From Bdellovibrio sp. ArHS (GTDB lineage: Bacteria; Bdellovibrionota; Bdellovibrionia; Bdellovibrionales; Bdellovibrionaceae): a stretch of DNA of 61,984 nucleotides. Made by a program: the position numbers and the translations under genes. The stretch's first letter is position 1; each line of letters begins with the position of its first letter. Shown piece after piece: positions 26,871 to 35,322 of the stretch. The notes beneath the pieces were generated by a model. The model was not told where the DNA came from, searched no databases, and saw only the letters and a program-made list of their open reading frames with translations. The stretch spans positions 1 through 61,984 of the forward strand of contig NZ_JTEV01000026.1 of the NCBI RefSeq assembly GCF_000786105.1. Reading direction: 5' to 3'.

Positions 26871-28985
26871 TTAAAGTGCGGCTTGCACACTCAACCATAG
26901 GGTTCGAGCCTCGCCAGGGTATAGATAAAGATGACCATACTGCTCAGGAGACTCTTTCCAAAAGCGCGTGTCCAAAATATTCTGCACTGACAAATGCCAC
27001 TGCATCTTGGTTTGCAGGAAAGTCACGGCATAAGAAGCTCCAACATCCCAACGAGTCCAGGCTGGAAGCGTCACTTCATTGTCGGCCGTCACCGCACGAG
27101 GACCTTCATGCAGTGCTCGCGAAGACAAGGTCAGACCTTTAAGTTCTGACACCTTGTAAGACACTTGCCCACGCAAGGTGTGACTGGGAACATTAATGGG
27201 GGTTTTCTCATTCAAGGTCGCCGCAATGCGCGCGTCCTTGCGGCGCGCTTTGAGTGCCATCGCACTTCCTTCCAAATGCCAGTGTCCCCACTGCACATCT
27301 CCGCCGATTTCAAGGCCCTGATGTTCAGCTCTGCCATCGACCTGATACAAAGGCTTTTGATCAAGAATCAACGGACGGTCAATTTGAAAAGCCGTCACGA
27401 ACCAGGTGTTGTCTTCTAAGCCGCGCAGGCCGATTTCATATTGATGACTGGTCACATCTGGTAAGTATTCTCCGGCATGGACGTAGTCAGCTTTATTTGG
27501 AGTTACAAACGATTCAGCGCCCTGACTGGCACTGACGTAGGTCATAAATTTTTCAGATTCATAGGACAACCCCAACCAAGGTAAGAGGAAACCTTGTTCA
27601 TGCGCCACCGAACGACTGCCGTCGGTACGGATGCTATCGCGCTGGATGTGGCTGTAACGAATCCCTACCCACAAATTCCATTTTTCATAGGTCAAATTGT
27701 CAAAAACAAAAAAGTCCGTGGTGACGGAATCACGATGAGTGCCCTCATCGGTCAACGCGGGATCAGCCGGAAGCTGAGCCGTGCCATCGACGTTGCCTAC
27801 GCCCACGTAGTTATAGGCTTGCTTCTGTACCCGCGTTTTTTGCTGCGACGTCAAAACCCCAAAACTCAGCTTATGCTTTATCACTCCGGTGTGCAGCAGG
27901 CCGTCTACTGTGGACTTCAATGAAGAGGTCCGACGTTTTTCCCCATCACTTCTAAAATCGTAAAGATCAAAAGTTCCATCAGAACAATAACGGTCATAGT
28001 TGTTTTCACTGGAACAACCGTAGGGATAAGCCAATCTATCATCCGTGGTCAGATCCTGAAAGGCTGTGGTAATGGAGGCACTCCAGTTCGCTGCAAAAGA
28101 GTATTTGAAACCAAGGCTTCCTGTCAGACCTTCAAAGACGACGGGTTGACTCCACAATTGATTGTTCAGATTCAAGCGCGGGTCGACCGGTTCGGGAAGC
28201 TTTGTCCCTAATAAGCTAAATGCCGCCTGACTCGGTTGTGATCTTCGCGACCATTCAATTTCAGCTTGGAATAACGAGTTTGCGGAAAGATTCCAATCAC
28301 CCGCAAAGGCCGCCAAGGAGCGACTGCCATCCGCATTCTTTAACTCAGGTCGCAAACTTTCTTGCGCTAAGTTCAGACGGTAACCGAAATCTTCCGCTCC
28401 GTACCAGCGACCGCCAACATCCACCGCCGTCAAAAAACCACCACGTTCTTTGACTTCCATTCGGACGTCTCGCAGATCCTGAGTTGTGGGTCTTTTGACT
28501 TTGTAATTGATAACACCACCAGGACTCGCGACCCCCACTTGCGCTCCACTGAGTCCCTTTAAAATATCGATCTGTTCTTTGTTCTCTAAGGCGATAAAGG
28601 TCTCGGCATTGATCGGCAAAGTGTCGCGTAAATAGCTGGTGCGATTGTCCAAAACGAATCCGCGAATGGACAGCGCATCCCAATAGCCAGCGGCATTGTA
28701 GCTGTTGGATACGGCCGCTTCGACTTGCGTCACATCAGAAAGCTTTTGAATATTACTTTCCGTCATTGTTTTCGCGGAAAGAACTCGCAATGATGCCGGA
28801 AGCTCTTTGGTCGAGACATCGAAGAATCCAGAGACGTCACTGTCCGTTTCGGCGATTTCCACGACTTTGACGGCAGGAATATCAGATTCTGACACCGTAC
28901 TTGAGGTCAGATCTTCAGCAAATAATTTTGTGGAAAAAGTCAGTGTCAGAAAGCTGACGAACGCCAGCATGCGTATGTTTTTCAT
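26871..28985 (-). CDS. TonB-dependent outer-membrane receptor, likely for thiamine compound
   Basis: 704 residues: signal peptide (cleaved after KLFA), a plug domain (LRVLSAKTMTES, SIRGFVLDNRTSYLRD, QIDILKGLSGAQVG, SPGGVINYKVKRP) and a long run of beta strands making the barrel. The plug most resembles siderophore receptors, and sequence-only annotation would probably say siderophore. However, a TPP riboswitch lies directly upstream, which strongly suggests uptake of thiamine, its phosphate or a precursor across the outer membrane. Energy would come from a TonB/ExbBD complex encoded elsewhere. ATG 28985 is inside a region controlled by the riboswitch. Confidence 0.88.
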   Translation of the reverse strand: MKNIRMLAFVSFLTLTFSTKLFAEDLTSSTVSESDIPAVKVVEIAETDSDVSGFFDVSTKELPASLRVLSAKTMTESNIQKLSDVTQVEAAVSNSYNAAGYWDALSIRGFVLDNRTSYLRDTLPINAETFIALENKEQIDILKGLSGAQVGVASPGGVINYKVKRPTTQDLRDVRMEVKERGGFLTAVDVGGRWYGAEDFGYRLNLAQESLRPELKNADGSRSLAAFAGDWNLSANSLFQAEIEWSRRSQPSQAAFSLLGTKLPEPVDPRLNLNNQLWSQPVVFEGLTGSLGFKYSFAANWSASITTAFQDLTTDDRLAYPYGCSSENNYDRYCSDGTFDLYDFRSDGEKRRTSSLKSTVDGLLHTGVIKHKLSFGVLTSQQKTRVQKQAYNYVGVGNVDGTAQLPADPALTDEGTHRDSVTTDFFVFDNLTYEKWNLWVGIRYSHIQRDSIRTDGSRSVAHEQGFLLPWLGLSYESEKFMTYVSASQGAESFVTPNKADYVHAGEYLPDVTSHQYEIGLRGLEDNTWFVTAFQIDRPLILDQKPLYQVDGRAEHQGLEIGGDVQWGHWHLEGSAMALKARRKDARIAATLNEKTPINVPSHTLRGQVSYKVSELKGLTLSSRALHEGPRAVTADNEVTLPAWTRWDVGASYAVTFLQTKMQWHLSVQNILDTRFWKESPEQYGHLYLYPGEARTLWLSVQAAL

Positions 28986-29075
28986 AACCTTCCCTGCGCG
29001 AGCATTATCTCTTTCAGGTTCAAAGGGTCATTCTCAGCCAGCAACCCCCATGGTCGCTAGCACCCCTAGTTGTGG
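28986..29075 (-). ncRNA. TPP (THI-box) riboswitch
   Basis: Reading the minus strand, all conserved blocks occur in order: AACTAGGGGTGC (from 29071), GCTGAGA (about 29038-29032), ACCC (29028-29025 region), AACCTGA (29020-29014), GATAATGC (29009-29002) and GCGCAGGGAAGG (from about 28999). AACT (29071-29068) can close helix P1 with GGTT (28989-28986), ending right at the start codon. The AGGGAAGG segment is at once the conserved 3' aptamer strand and the ribosome binding site of the receptor gene. Thiamine pyrophosphate binding should therefore lock the ribosome site within the aptamer, with no separate expression platform. Confidence 0.93.
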
Positions 29076-29138
29076 CGAAGAACTTCGCGCAGAGAGGGCT
29101 CCGGAGTCAATCAAAAACTGTAACTGAATACTGCGGAA

Positions 29139-32100
29139 CTACTTTAAGCCAAGAAGAATATCGAAATCATCTTTGCTGAGCGCGCCCGATCCCGGCCCTA
29201 GTTCTCCAGCTGTTTCTGCTGACGAAAATAAAGACTGAAACTTTTTGTCTTTGCGTCCTTTAAGCAACTCGATTTTTTCTTCCAGGGATTCATGCATGAT
29301 ATAGCGGAAAACCTGCACGGCTTTATTCTGTCCCAACCGATGGGCTCGGTCCGTCGCCTGATTTTCCACGGAAGGATTCCACCAGGGTTCCAAGTGAAAG
29401 ACATAACTTGCTTTGGTCAGATTTAAACCGACACCGCCCGTTTTCAAAGTCATCACCAGGACAGCGCCGCCTTTTGTGGCGTTGAAATCGGCCAATATTT
29501 TTTGTCGCTGTTTTGTCGGCACGCCCCCATGCAACGCAAAAACAGGAATGTTCGACTTCTTCAGCAGTTCCACCGTGTGTTCCAATGTCTGAATGAACTG
29601 CGTGAAGACCAGTGCACTTTCGCCAGACTCCACCACTTCTTGGAGGGAATCCAAAAGCGCCTCTAATTTTGGTGGTACTCTGTCATAGCGCACATTCGGC
29701 AACGCCGCTGGGTCCGAGCATGCCTGACGTAACCTTAACAAGGCCGTCAACATTTGCAACTGCACGCTGGCCTCGGCCTGAGTCAAAAGGCTTTCTTGCA
29801 CGCGTTGATTATAAGAAAGCGCAATGTCCCGATAGATTTCGCGTTGGCGATCCTCAAAAGCAATGCTGACCTTGGTTTCTTGCTTGTCCGGCAACTGATC
29901 CAAAATTTCTTTTTTGGTTCTTCGCAAAAGCAACGGCTTCATTTTCAGCTTCAAGTCTTCGATCTCTTCGCGACTGACCATTTCGGTGTTCACAAACTGG
30001 CGACGGAAGTCTTCAAGTCGACCCAAACTGCCGGGAACCAGAAGATCCACCAACGAGTAAAATTCTCCATAATGATTTTCCATCGGAGTTCCCGTCAGGC
30101 AGATTTTGAATCGCGCATTAAGGGAGCGGGCCGAGCTGGCTCTTTTGGTGGTGATGTTCTTAAGGTTTTGCGCTTCGTCGAAGATTAAGACCTTCCATTG
30201 ATATTGATTCAGGAAGTCTTCATTTTCCATCAAAAGGCCGTAAGTGGTCACCATGACGATGTCTTCTTTAAGCTCCAGCTTCTTGCCAATACTATTGCGC
30301 TCTTTAGTCGTAAAGACGCGAAAAGGCAGTTCTGGAGTGAACTTTTCCACTTCGCTTTGCCAGTTGAAAATCAACGACGATGGCACCACAATCAAAACCT
30401 GTCCCAGTTCTCCTTGAGTGCGCAAATCTTCCAGGAAACAAAGTGTTTGCAGAGTTTTCCCTAAACCCATGTCATCCGCAAGCAAAGCGCCTAAACGCAA
30501 GCGATAAAGATCTTGCAACCACTGCACGCCCTTTAACTGGTAAGGTTTCAGATGGGCCTTGACGGTTTTCGGTATACGAATCTCACGATCCTCCAGCCCC
30601 AAACTGTCGTAGAACTGACAAAGCTTTTTCCACTCTTCATCACCACGTATTCCCACCCCTGAAGCGCGCAGAGCCAGCAATTCCAAAACTTGGTGTCGAG
30701 GCAATTGATAAACTTTGTCGCCAATACTTTTTTTCGCCGAATCTTTTTTACCCTTTTGCAATTTCAACCAGAAGTTTTCAAGACGACGCAACGAAGGCAT
30801 TTGCTTGCGAGGAACCAGGTAAAGCTTGCCTTGATATTCGATCACTCCCCCACTGCCAAAGTTGCGCATATTCATAGGGTCTATTTCTTCGCCACGCAGG
30901 AAGAATTTCGGATTCAGCTCAAACCAATTGATATCACGTTTTTCATCGTCCGATTGCAGAATGAAATCCACTTTGAATTCATCTTCCCGCAACTCTTGCA
31001 AAGGCTGACCATTGAAGTAAATCTGAAAGCCAAAAGGTATCAATGCTTGAAAGGTTTCCAGCGTTTCATGCAAATGCGACACGTCTTTTTTGGCCGATGG
31101 AAGATGAAAGGTGCCTTTAGCAAGATAAGGGTCGGCATCAGGATCGCCGCTCCAAATCTTTGATAGCAAAGATGTCCGCGATTTCTTAAAGGCTTCGCCG
31201 TTTGTGGAAAGCGCCCACTCCTTTAGCATTTCGTAGATCAGGCGAAACTCACGGTCCACCAATCCTTCCATCGTCACTTCGCCTTGTTCCGAATAGAAGG
31301 ATTCTGACGAATTCAAAACCTCGAAGGTCTTACGGACAAAATCTTCGAAGTTCGTTAAAACGCCCTTAGAGCAAAGTTCTTCCAAGCTCATGTCACGAAC
31401 CAAAACCAGACCGGAGCCACTCACCAGCAAGGTCTGAATCTTCTCGCGCAAGGCGGCAAAAAGCTCTTCTCGCGTGACGGCGCGCCCATCCGTCAGGGTT
31501 CCGCCCGTGAAGTGATGATTTAAAATCTCAAATACCAGATACTGGATAATGCCAAGATGCCTTAATAGCTTTAAATCCCAGTCCCGCTTAAGGCGGCTGC
31601 GGGTAGCAACGTCTTTGGCGTCCGAGTTTAAAAGAAAGGCCAACCCTTCTGACATGGCTTGCAGATAAAGTGTCGTGCGCGGAGTGAAACCTTTACGTGA
31701 AAGATCTTTTTGACCGTTGATACGGGCTTTATGTTCGACATAGAACTCGCCCTTCTCATCAAGTTGCAAAGCAATGAGACCTTGTCCCGCAGACAGTATC
31801 ACGCTCGTGCCTGTCACTTTTGCCGGGATCTGGCGAGATCGCAGATATTTCAAAACAGATTTGGCCTCTAATTCGCCGACGACGGACACAATGGGCATTT
31901 CCCCGGGATGATGGACCCACGTGACGTTTTCCTGGGACACACTGTAAAGCACTTCTTCTAGTTGATTCCACTCTCGCAACCAGGGATGAACCAACAAGGT
32001 TCCGCTTTCCACATCCAACGCCATCGTTTCAAAAAATTGAAAGCTTTTTTTAGTCGCACTGATCAGTTTAAAATCACATTCTAACTGATCTCGCTCAACA

Positions 32101-33134
32101 AACTCACAGCGCCAATCAAGTTCTGTGCTGGGATCAAACTCAATGTCCTTAATCTGCAGGGCCCGTTGATTTGTGCCTTTGGTTTGCAGAAAAAGATCCA
32201 TTTTCTTTTGGCGCAATTTTGTCGCGACCGTCGCCAAAAGTTGCTGCATCACTTCTTCCAACTCGCGAAGATTTTGACTAACAAAAAGATGTTCTTTTTG
32301 TTGCGTCAATGGCCACTGATTGAAAACCGACATCGTCGAGGCTTTCTGCGGCAAAAGATCCCGAGGCACCACCCGGTGCAAGGGGTGACGAAGAATATCC
32401 TTCGCACTGACTTGCATTCCATTGCTGAAATTATAACGAATCATCCCGGCCAGGCGGTTTTGCTCATTGACCTCATTCAGGTAAAAATCAGAATAGGCCG
32501 TCAACTTTTTACGAAAGACCTCAGGCATGTTCCAAAGCAGCGGCGATAAAAGCTCTTTTTCTTTGTTAATATCCTGAAGGCGGTATTTGCTAAAATCCTT
32601 GTTTAAAAAGGACTGCAGCGGCGCCCCTTTTAATAGGGGATGATCTTCTAAAACCAGACTCAAGGATTCCAGTTCACAATCTTTTGGTATCGCATTGCGA
32701 GCCTCGCTGGTTTTTCCCTGACTTAGAAAAAGTGGCGACTTCAAATCATGCGCCAATTTTCTTAAGAGCGGATTATGCTCCTTGCTTTCATGTAAAGTCA
32801 GAGCTTGCCATACAGTGACATAGGCCGCCCATTTGTGAGCGCAGTTTTCCGTTTTTGGGAAATGGGTCGCACAGAAGTCACAAGAAAAATTTAAAGCGCC
32901 TTGATTCACTTCCGCCACTTTCACTTTCACGCCCTTATTCATTTGCGGATCATGAAAAAACAGGAGCAATTGTAAGGGCTCCTCTTCTTTAGACAGCAGT
33001 TCAAATCCCTCGAAAGCCTGGTCCTCTAAAAGTCCCAGTCCATCGACATAGGCCTCGCGTTCACTGAAGGGCACGCGCTCTCCAGAGTCACGAAGCTGAG
33101 AAATTTGCAGTAATGTCAATGGCGTTAAAAACAC
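29139..33134 (-). CDS. SNF2-family helicase with SWIM-like zinc finger
   Basis: 1331 residues. The N-terminal part contains a SWIM-like finger, C85-x2-C88-x9-C98-x-H100. The long middle region has no recognisable motif. The last about 470 residues are a complete SNF2 motor: ADDMGLGKTLQTL (Walker A), DEAQNLKN (Walker B), LTGTPMEN, and the second RecA lobe with FTQFIQTLEHT, GGVGLNLT and TDRAHRLGQ. Such proteins translocate on double-stranded DNA. Start is GTG 33134, with AAGGA eight bases before it. Bacterial SNF2/SWIM proteins are common but poorly understood; a role in repair or transcription recycling (RapA-like) or defence is possible. Confidence 0.9.
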   Translation of the reverse strand: MFLTPLTLLQISQLRDSGERVPFSEREAYVDGLGLLEDQAFEGFELLSKEEEPLQLLLFFHDPQMNKGVKVKVAEVNQGALNFSCDFCATHFPKTENCAHKWAAYVTVWQALTLHESKEHNPLLRKLAHDLKSPLFLSQGKTSEARNAIPKDCELESLSLVLEDHPLLKGAPLQSFLNKDFSKYRLQDINKEKELLSPLLWNMPEVFRKKLTAYSDFYLNEVNEQNRLAGMIRYNFSNGMQVSAKDILRHPLHRVVPRDLLPQKASTMSVFNQWPLTQQKEHLFVSQNLRELEEVMQQLLATVATKLRQKKMDLFLQTKGTNQRALQIKDIEFDPSTELDWRCEFVERDQLECDFKLISATKKSFQFFETMALDVESGTLLVHPWLREWNQLEEVLYSVSQENVTWVHHPGEMPIVSVVGELEAKSVLKYLRSRQIPAKVTGTSVILSAGQGLIALQLDEKGEFYVEHKARINGQKDLSRKGFTPRTTLYLQAMSEGLAFLLNSDAKDVATRSRLKRDWDLKLLRHLGIIQYLVFEILNHHFTGGTLTDGRAVTREELFAALREKIQTLLVSGSGLVLVRDMSLEELCSKGVLTNFEDFVRKTFEVLNSSESFYSEQGEVTMEGLVDREFRLIYEMLKEWALSTNGEAFKKSRTSLLSKIWSGDPDADPYLAKGTFHLPSAKKDVSHLHETLETFQALIPFGFQIYFNGQPLQELREDEFKVDFILQSDDEKRDINWFELNPKFFLRGEEIDPMNMRNFGSGGVIEYQGKLYLVPRKQMPSLRRLENFWLKLQKGKKDSAKKSIGDKVYQLPRHQVLELLALRASGVGIRGDEEWKKLCQFYDSLGLEDREIRIPKTVKAHLKPYQLKGVQWLQDLYRLRLGALLADDMGLGKTLQTLCFLEDLRTQGELGQVLIVVPSSLIFNWQSEVEKFTPELPFRVFTTKERNSIGKKLELKEDIVMVTTYGLLMENEDFLNQYQWKVLIFDEAQNLKNITTKRASSARSLNARFKICLTGTPMENHYGEFYSLVDLLVPGSLGRLEDFRRQFVNTEMVSREEIEDLKLKMKPLLLRRTKKEILDQLPDKQETKVSIAFEDRQREIYRDIALSYNQRVQESLLTQAEASVQLQMLTALLRLRQACSDPAALPNVRYDRVPPKLEALLDSLQEVVESGESALVFTQFIQTLEHTVELLKKSNIPVFALHGGVPTKQRQKILADFNATKGGAVLVMTLKTGGVGLNLTKASYVFHLEPWWNPSVENQATDRAHRLGQNKAVQVFRYIMHESLEEKIELLKGRKDKKFQSLFSSAETAGELGPGSGALSKDDFDILLGLK

Positions 33135-33256
33135 AGACTCATCCTTCTTTTAGCCCCGGCAAAGGGCATCCGACAGAATGGCAAAGTTTTATTAAAAAGT
33201 CACCATAGATTCCTGGATCAAGGGCTTCCTAGCGTGATCCTCGGCCCGGAATCACC

Positions 33257-33262
33257 TATAAT
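33257..33262 (+). promoter_or_regulatory. -10 element TATAAT for the 33.3 kb gene cluster
   Basis: A perfect -10 hexamer lies 25 bases before the ATG at 33287; the -35 region is not a good match. It fits a promoter giving a short leader that contains GGGAGG. It may serve both the membrane protein gene and the following hydrophilic-protein gene. Confidence 0.5.
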
Positions 33263-33286
33263 GAAGATGAAAAGTGGGAGGCCTGT

Positions 33287-33790
33287 ATGAACACCCTACT
33301 GCGCGGTCTTTGGGCCGGAATCATGGCAACAAGTTCGATGACGATGTCTCTTTTTCAAGCCTTTAAAAGCTTGCCCTTCTTACAAAAGGCCCCTTTGCCA
33401 CCCGCGCTGCTCAGTCAGGAAATCGGCATAAAAACCGGCATCGTTAAAGATTTGAGCACACAACAACAGCAACTCTTCACGATGGCTTCCCATTTTGGTT
33501 ATGGGGCCGCGGCCGGGGTTTTGTATGCATTGGTGGCGACGAAAATTCCTGGCAATGCCCTTCTCAAGGGAGGCCTTTTTGGTGTTGCTGTATGGATGGC
33601 CAGTTATTACGGAATCATCCCCAGCTTAGGTCTTTCCACGTCGGCGTCGCGCATGACCCGGCAAAGAAACTTTATGATGCTAGCCACCCATGTCGTTTGG
33701 GGCATGAGCTTGGGTTACACCGAACAAGAGCTGCGCGAACGCGGCGCTAAAATGTTGGATGGAAGAAAAAATCCCATCCTTGCGAAATAG
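33287..33790 (+). CDS. Small membrane protein (DUF1440/YagU-like)
   Basis: 167 residues with about four hydrophobic segments (GLWAGIMATSSMTM, FGYGAAAGVLYALV, LLKGGLFGVAVWMASYYGII, LATHVVWGMSLGY). The order resembles YagU/DUF1440 inner-membrane proteins, where a link to acid stress has been suggested for E. coli; my match is tentative. GGGAGG precedes the ATG. It is followed after nine bases by a hydrophilic protein gene, so the two are an operon. Confidence 0.65.
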   Translation: MNTLLRGLWAGIMATSSMTMSLFQAFKSLPFLQKAPLPPALLSQEIGIKTGIVKDLSTQQQQLFTMASHFGYGAAAGVLYALVATKIPGNALLKGGLFGVAVWMASYYGIIPSLGLSTSASRMTRQRNFMMLATHVVWGMSLGYTEQELRERGAKMLDGRKNPILAK

Positions 33791-33799
33791 GAGGTTGCC

Positions 33800-34225
33800 A
33801 TGACTGAACGAGATCGCACTCCCGTTCCCGAGTTCACCCAGACTTCACGTGGTGAACCCTCGGAAGACACGATGGATGAGAAAAGAATTTTGAACGACCA
33901 GGACTTGACGACGAAAAGCAACTTGCGACCTGACGATGAGAATCTAGGCGCGAAGACCCGCTCCTATGAGTCACTTGAAGATGAACCTGGCGATTTTATG
34001 CGTGGTGAAGTGGACGTCAAAGAGCAGATGGATCGTGCGGCTGATGCCATGGATGCCTCTTTGCACGGTTATCAGAATCAGGGTGCGGAAGACAGTCCAC
34101 AAACAGAACTAGGGGCTTCATTTAAATACACTCCTGGCGGTGTTGAGGAAGTCGCCGCAAAAACAGACGAGTATCTAGCTCGTCACCACAAACCTCGCAA
34201 AAAGGATCGGAACCTTAGCCAATAG
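33800..34225 (+). CDS. Hydrophilic, probably disordered small protein
   Basis: 141 residues, very rich in Asp, Glu, Lys, Arg and Thr and almost without Trp or long hydrophobic runs. It looks intrinsically disordered, like stress-protective hydrophilins, but no family is recognised. GGAGG is placed well before the ATG, and the gene follows the membrane protein after nine bases. The next two genes are also small hydrophilic or ligand-binding proteins, so the cluster may be stress induced; that is inference. Confidence 0.7.
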   Translation: MTERDRTPVPEFTQTSRGEPSEDTMDEKRILNDQDLTTKSNLRPDDENLGAKTRSYESLEDEPGDFMRGEVDVKEQMDRAADAMDASLHGYQNQGAEDSPQTELGASFKYTPGGVEEVAAKTDEYLARHHKPRKKDRNLSQ

Positions 34226-34316
34226 TCGAAGAGCTTTTATTGTAAGGGCGCAAATTGTCGGACCCGTGATTTCCGCTCAAGACAAAAAATGCGATACTTA
34301 AAAAAAAGGAGGCGGT

Positions 34317-34505
34317 ATGGCTGAAATGAACAAACCTTCTAATTCAAAAAGAGATTCATTCACTGATAAAGTGGGTGAAAGTCTTGAAAAAGCGGGACGA
34401 AAAATTTCTGATATGGGAGCTCCTAAAGTGGGACAAAAAATCCACGACACCGGAGACAAACTAGAAAGGACCCACGAAAATCCGCAGCATCCTGGAAAAG
34501 TATAA
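34317..34505 (+). CDS. Small Lys/Gly-rich hydrophilic protein
   Basis: 62 residues with a strong AAGGAGG before the ATG. It is highly charged (SNSKRDSFTDKVGESLEKAG, then two GxK-IxDxG turns: GRKISDMG and GQKIHDTG), resembling small CsbD-like or LEA-like stress proteins without a clear match. It has its own leader region of 91 bases and is followed by a terminator-like hairpin, so it may be a separate transcript from the gene before it. Confidence 0.65.
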   Translation: MAEMNKPSNSKRDSFTDKVGESLEKAGRKISDMGAPKVGQKIHDTGDKLERTHENPQHPGKV

Positions 34506-34514
34506 ATCCTTGGA

Positions 34515-34558
34515 GAAGTCGTCCTGAAAAGGCCGACTTCCCTCCATTTTTTGGGAGG
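34515..34558 (+). terminator. Terminator hairpin next to a ribosome-site hairpin
   Basis: A 7-bp stem GAAGTCG (34515-34521) / CGACTTC (34534-34540) lies 10 bases after the small-protein stop, followed by CCTCCATTTTTT. A second element, CCCTCC (34540-34545), is perfectly complementary to GGGAGG (34553-34558), the ribosome site of the PEBP gene, across a T-rich loop. The first hairpin with the T-run can end the upstream transcript; the second may hide the ribosome site. Confidence 0.6.
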
Positions 34559-34564
34559 TAGATT

Positions 34565-35041
34565 GTGCAAACACATTTGACCTTAAGCTCGCCCGTTTTT
34601 GAACACCAGGGCGAAATTCCAAAACAATACACCTGCGAAGGTAGCGATATGTCGCCGCCGCTGGAGTGGTATGGCGCACCTCCGGGAACAAAAAGTTATG
34701 CGATCATCGTGGATGATCCAGATGCTCCAGACCCTGTAGCGCCGCAACGAACCTGGGTGCACTGGGTTGTTTACAACATCCCTTCGGAAATCCACGCCCT
34801 GCCCGAAAACTTTCACGATTTTCCGGAAGAAACGCAAGAGGTCGAAAACGACTGGAAGGCCTTGGGTTATCGTGGCCCCTGCCCTCCCATCGGACGACAT
34901 CACTATCATCATAAAATCTATGCGCTGAACACCTTTCTGCCACAAAACGGAATTTACACCAAAGATGATTTACTCAAAGCAATGAAAGGCCATGTTCTGG
35001 CTGAAGCGGACCTGATAGGAACTTACGAAAAGAGACATTGA
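34565..35041 (+). CDS. PEBP/YbhB-like protein
   Basis: 158 residues with PEBP-family signatures: SDMSPPLEWYGAPPGTKSYA, VDDPDAP and WVHWVVYNIP, a later GYRGPCPP and HHYHHKIYAL. Bacterial YbhB-type members are small binding proteins without a settled function; an inhibitory or phosphoryl-ligand role is suspected from the eukaryotic relatives. The start is GTG 34565, six bases after GGAGG, in a site that can be hidden in a hairpin. Its stop codon TGA overlaps the next ATG by one base. Confidence 0.87.
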   Translation: MQTHLTLSSPVFEHQGEIPKQYTCEGSDMSPPLEWYGAPPGTKSYAIIVDDPDAPDPVAPQRTWVHWVVYNIPSEIHALPENFHDFPEETQEVENDWKALGYRGPCPPIGRHHYHHKIYALNTFLPQNGIYTKDDLLKAMKGHVLAEADLIGTYEKRH

Positions 35042-35283
35042 TGGGACACTTGCAGCATCTCACTTTAGTCGTCAGCACTTGTAATGCCAAAGATTTGACG
35101 ATCTGGGATCGTGAGGAAACCTGCGAACAACATGAACGCTTTCGTCATACTTTAAGAACTGCAGGAGCCCGCGTCTTGGAGGTGCCGTTCTAGGTGACGG
35201 TCACCCCCCTGGATCGCTTTCACAAATCCAGTGGAAGTGCCGCCTGTCTATCGGCCCGAGTTCACGAGCTTCCCTTTCTTTAA
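35041..35283 (+). pseudogene. Decayed arginine-deiminase/amidinotransferase-like gene
   Basis: From ATG 35041, coupled to the PEBP stop (TGATG), one frame reads VVSTCNAKDLTIWDREET ... RTAGARVLEVPF, hits TAG at 35191, then continues in the same frame as TPLDRFHKSSGSAACLSARV and stops at 35281. The first half resembles the N-terminus, and the second the KSGGSxxCLxxxx C-terminus, of dimethylargininase/deiminase-like enzymes that are normally about 270-300 residues. About two thirds of the gene, including most catalytic residues, seems to be missing. The family guess is tentative; the broken state is clear. Confidence 0.5.
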
Positions 35284-35322
35284 AATTCCATTTTCAAATT
35301 GCTTCTGTTATGTTGACCGCAC

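Noticed and set aside
26876-28985. Siderophore uptake as the role of the TonB-dependent receptor
   Set aside because: The plug resembles siderophore receptors, but the TPP riboswitch upstream argues for thiamine-related uptake; no siderophore genes or Fur-like site were seen nearby.
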